Of a stretch of 6,075 nt of DNA, positions 5,389 through 6,075 are shown one piece after another. The position numbers were made by a program, and so were the translations under genes. Every line of letters begins with the position of its first letter. Within the stretch, counting starts at the first letter, position 1. Origin of the DNA: Desulfocapsa sp. (GTDB lineage Bacteria > Desulfobacterota > Desulfobulbia > Desulfobulbales > Desulfocapsaceae); NCBI GenBank assembly GCA_029934815.1, contig JAOZLM010000144.1, forward strand, positions 1 to 6,075, read 5' to 3'. The notes below the pieces were generated by a model. That model was not told the origin of the DNA. It saw only the letters and a list, made by a program, of their open reading frames with translations, and did no database searches.

Positions 5389-6075
5389 TTACGCTTTCTG
5401 GATAAGCATGGTCGCAGGATCAAGAGTCAGCGCCTTACCGGCATCAACCGAACACGCGGCAGGACATTTCAATGTCTTCAGTTTAATACCTTCGTCTTCC
5501 GGAGAAATGAGCAATACGGTATCAAATGCGTCATCTACCTCATGGCAGGGGGCAGGAACACCATTCGCACTCACACGATCATCATCACGATGACTCACAG
5601 CTGAGAACCAGATCATTTTCAGATCGCTTGTTTCCATAAAGACTTTCAAACCGCCAAGGGCAGCGCCGCTGTCTTTTGCGGTAAAATCAAAGCCATCAAC
5701 AACCAGACAATCCGCCTTGAAGATACCCTGCTGAGCAAGGTCTTGCATACGCTCTCCAAGTTTGGCAGTATCAAAACTGTTCTCCTTGAAGGTCATAATC
5801 ATTCGATTACTCATGATCTCACTAACAACTTCCTGGAAGTTTTCAACTTTATTTTCCTGTCCCATCAGAGCAAGAATATCAGTGTACCAGGTGCTGGTTT
5901 TATCCAGATCTTCACCAATGGCCACATGCAGAACTTTATTGTCACGGAGCATGGAATCCATAGCGATTTGAACAAGAATGGCAGTCTTGCCGAGTCCGGC
6001 ACGAGCCATGACAAGGCCAACGCGGCGGCTTCCTGCACCTTCTTCTTTTTCAAGGCCAAGGGCCCGTAACGGATT
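5389..6075 (-). CDS. P-loop ATPase, RecA/KaiC/DnaB-like core (5' end beyond the window)
   Basis: The reading frame is open to the window edge, giving at least 228 residues; the true start is outside. The frame passes through R-R-V-G-L-V-M into the Walker A motif ARAGLGKT (visible residues 24-31), where the first glycine is alanine. An internal ATG at 6009 would cut the strand before Walker A, so it is not the start. A hydrophobic strand ending in aspartate, DCLVVDGFD (122-130), fits Walker B. MIWFSAVSHRDDD (154-166) fits the next strand and sensor region of RecA-like ATPases, and FDTVLLI (184-190) a further strand. KCPAAC (203-208) carries two cysteines near the C-terminus. I do not recognise a named family. 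It ends at TAA 5391-5389 and is separated from hisA by a strong terminator, so it is a distinct transcription unit. Confidence 0.8.
   Translation of the reverse strand, partial: NPLRALGLEKEEGAGSRRVGLVMARAGLGKTAILVQIAMDSMLRDNKVLHVAIGEDLDKTSTWYTDILALMGQENKVENFQEVVSEIMSNRMIMTFKENSFDTAKLGERMQDLAQQGIFKADCLVVDGFDFTAKDSGAALGGLKVFMETSDLKMIWFSAVSHRDDDRVSANGVPAPCHEVDDAFDTVLLISPEDEGIKLKTLKCPAACSVDAGKALTLDPATMLIQKA

Noticed and set aside
5026..5604. 192-codon open frame on the plus strand
   Set aside because: Runs antisense through the start of hisA, the terminator and the ATPase C-terminus; low-complexity, family-free translation.

Overview
All supported genes lie on the minus strand. Read in transcription order (right to left) they are: the 3' part of a P-loop ATPase gene (window edge to 5389), a strong intrinsic terminator (5303-5350), a tight three-gene unit made of a eukaryotic-type hisA (5279-4512), a 62-residue ribbon-helix-helix-like protein (4509-4321) and an extended SDR epimerase/dehydratase (4317-3145), then a DciA/DUF721 gene (2955-2488) behind its own probable promoter, and finally a 784-residue fusion of cysteine synthase with cysteinyl-tRNA synthetase (2357-3). 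I see no tRNA, rRNA, CRISPR array or mobile element. No stretch over 300 bases lacks a gene.

Organism: a bacterium, judging by DciA, the intrinsic terminator, sigma70-like promoters and translationally coupled genes. Base composition looks moderate and slightly AT-rich (not computed). A CysK-CysS fusion, a DUF721 protein and a free-standing metabolic gene arrangement would fit an anaerobic sulfur-metabolising Desulfobacterota, perhaps Desulfobulbales. This is inference from general familiarity, not a match.

The most interesting gene is the fusion. The N-terminal half keeps the PLP lysine and loops of O-acetylserine sulfhydrylase/CBS-like enzymes. The C-terminal half has the full CysRS layout and the zinc/cysteine-binding residues. 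However, the HIGH signature reads NLSL, KMSKS reads KMSTE and the KIIK segment reads NTIV. The linker between the halves holds an A8 run in dnaX-like A-AAA-AAA phase. A -1 slip there would reach a stop after six further codons and yield a CysK-only protein of normal size (312 aa).

The second notable item is HisA, which resembles yeast HIS6 rather than the ordinary bacterial HisA and is not in a his operon. The small RHH-like gene and the SDR after it lie in the same reading frame, separated only by a UGA and one sense codon.
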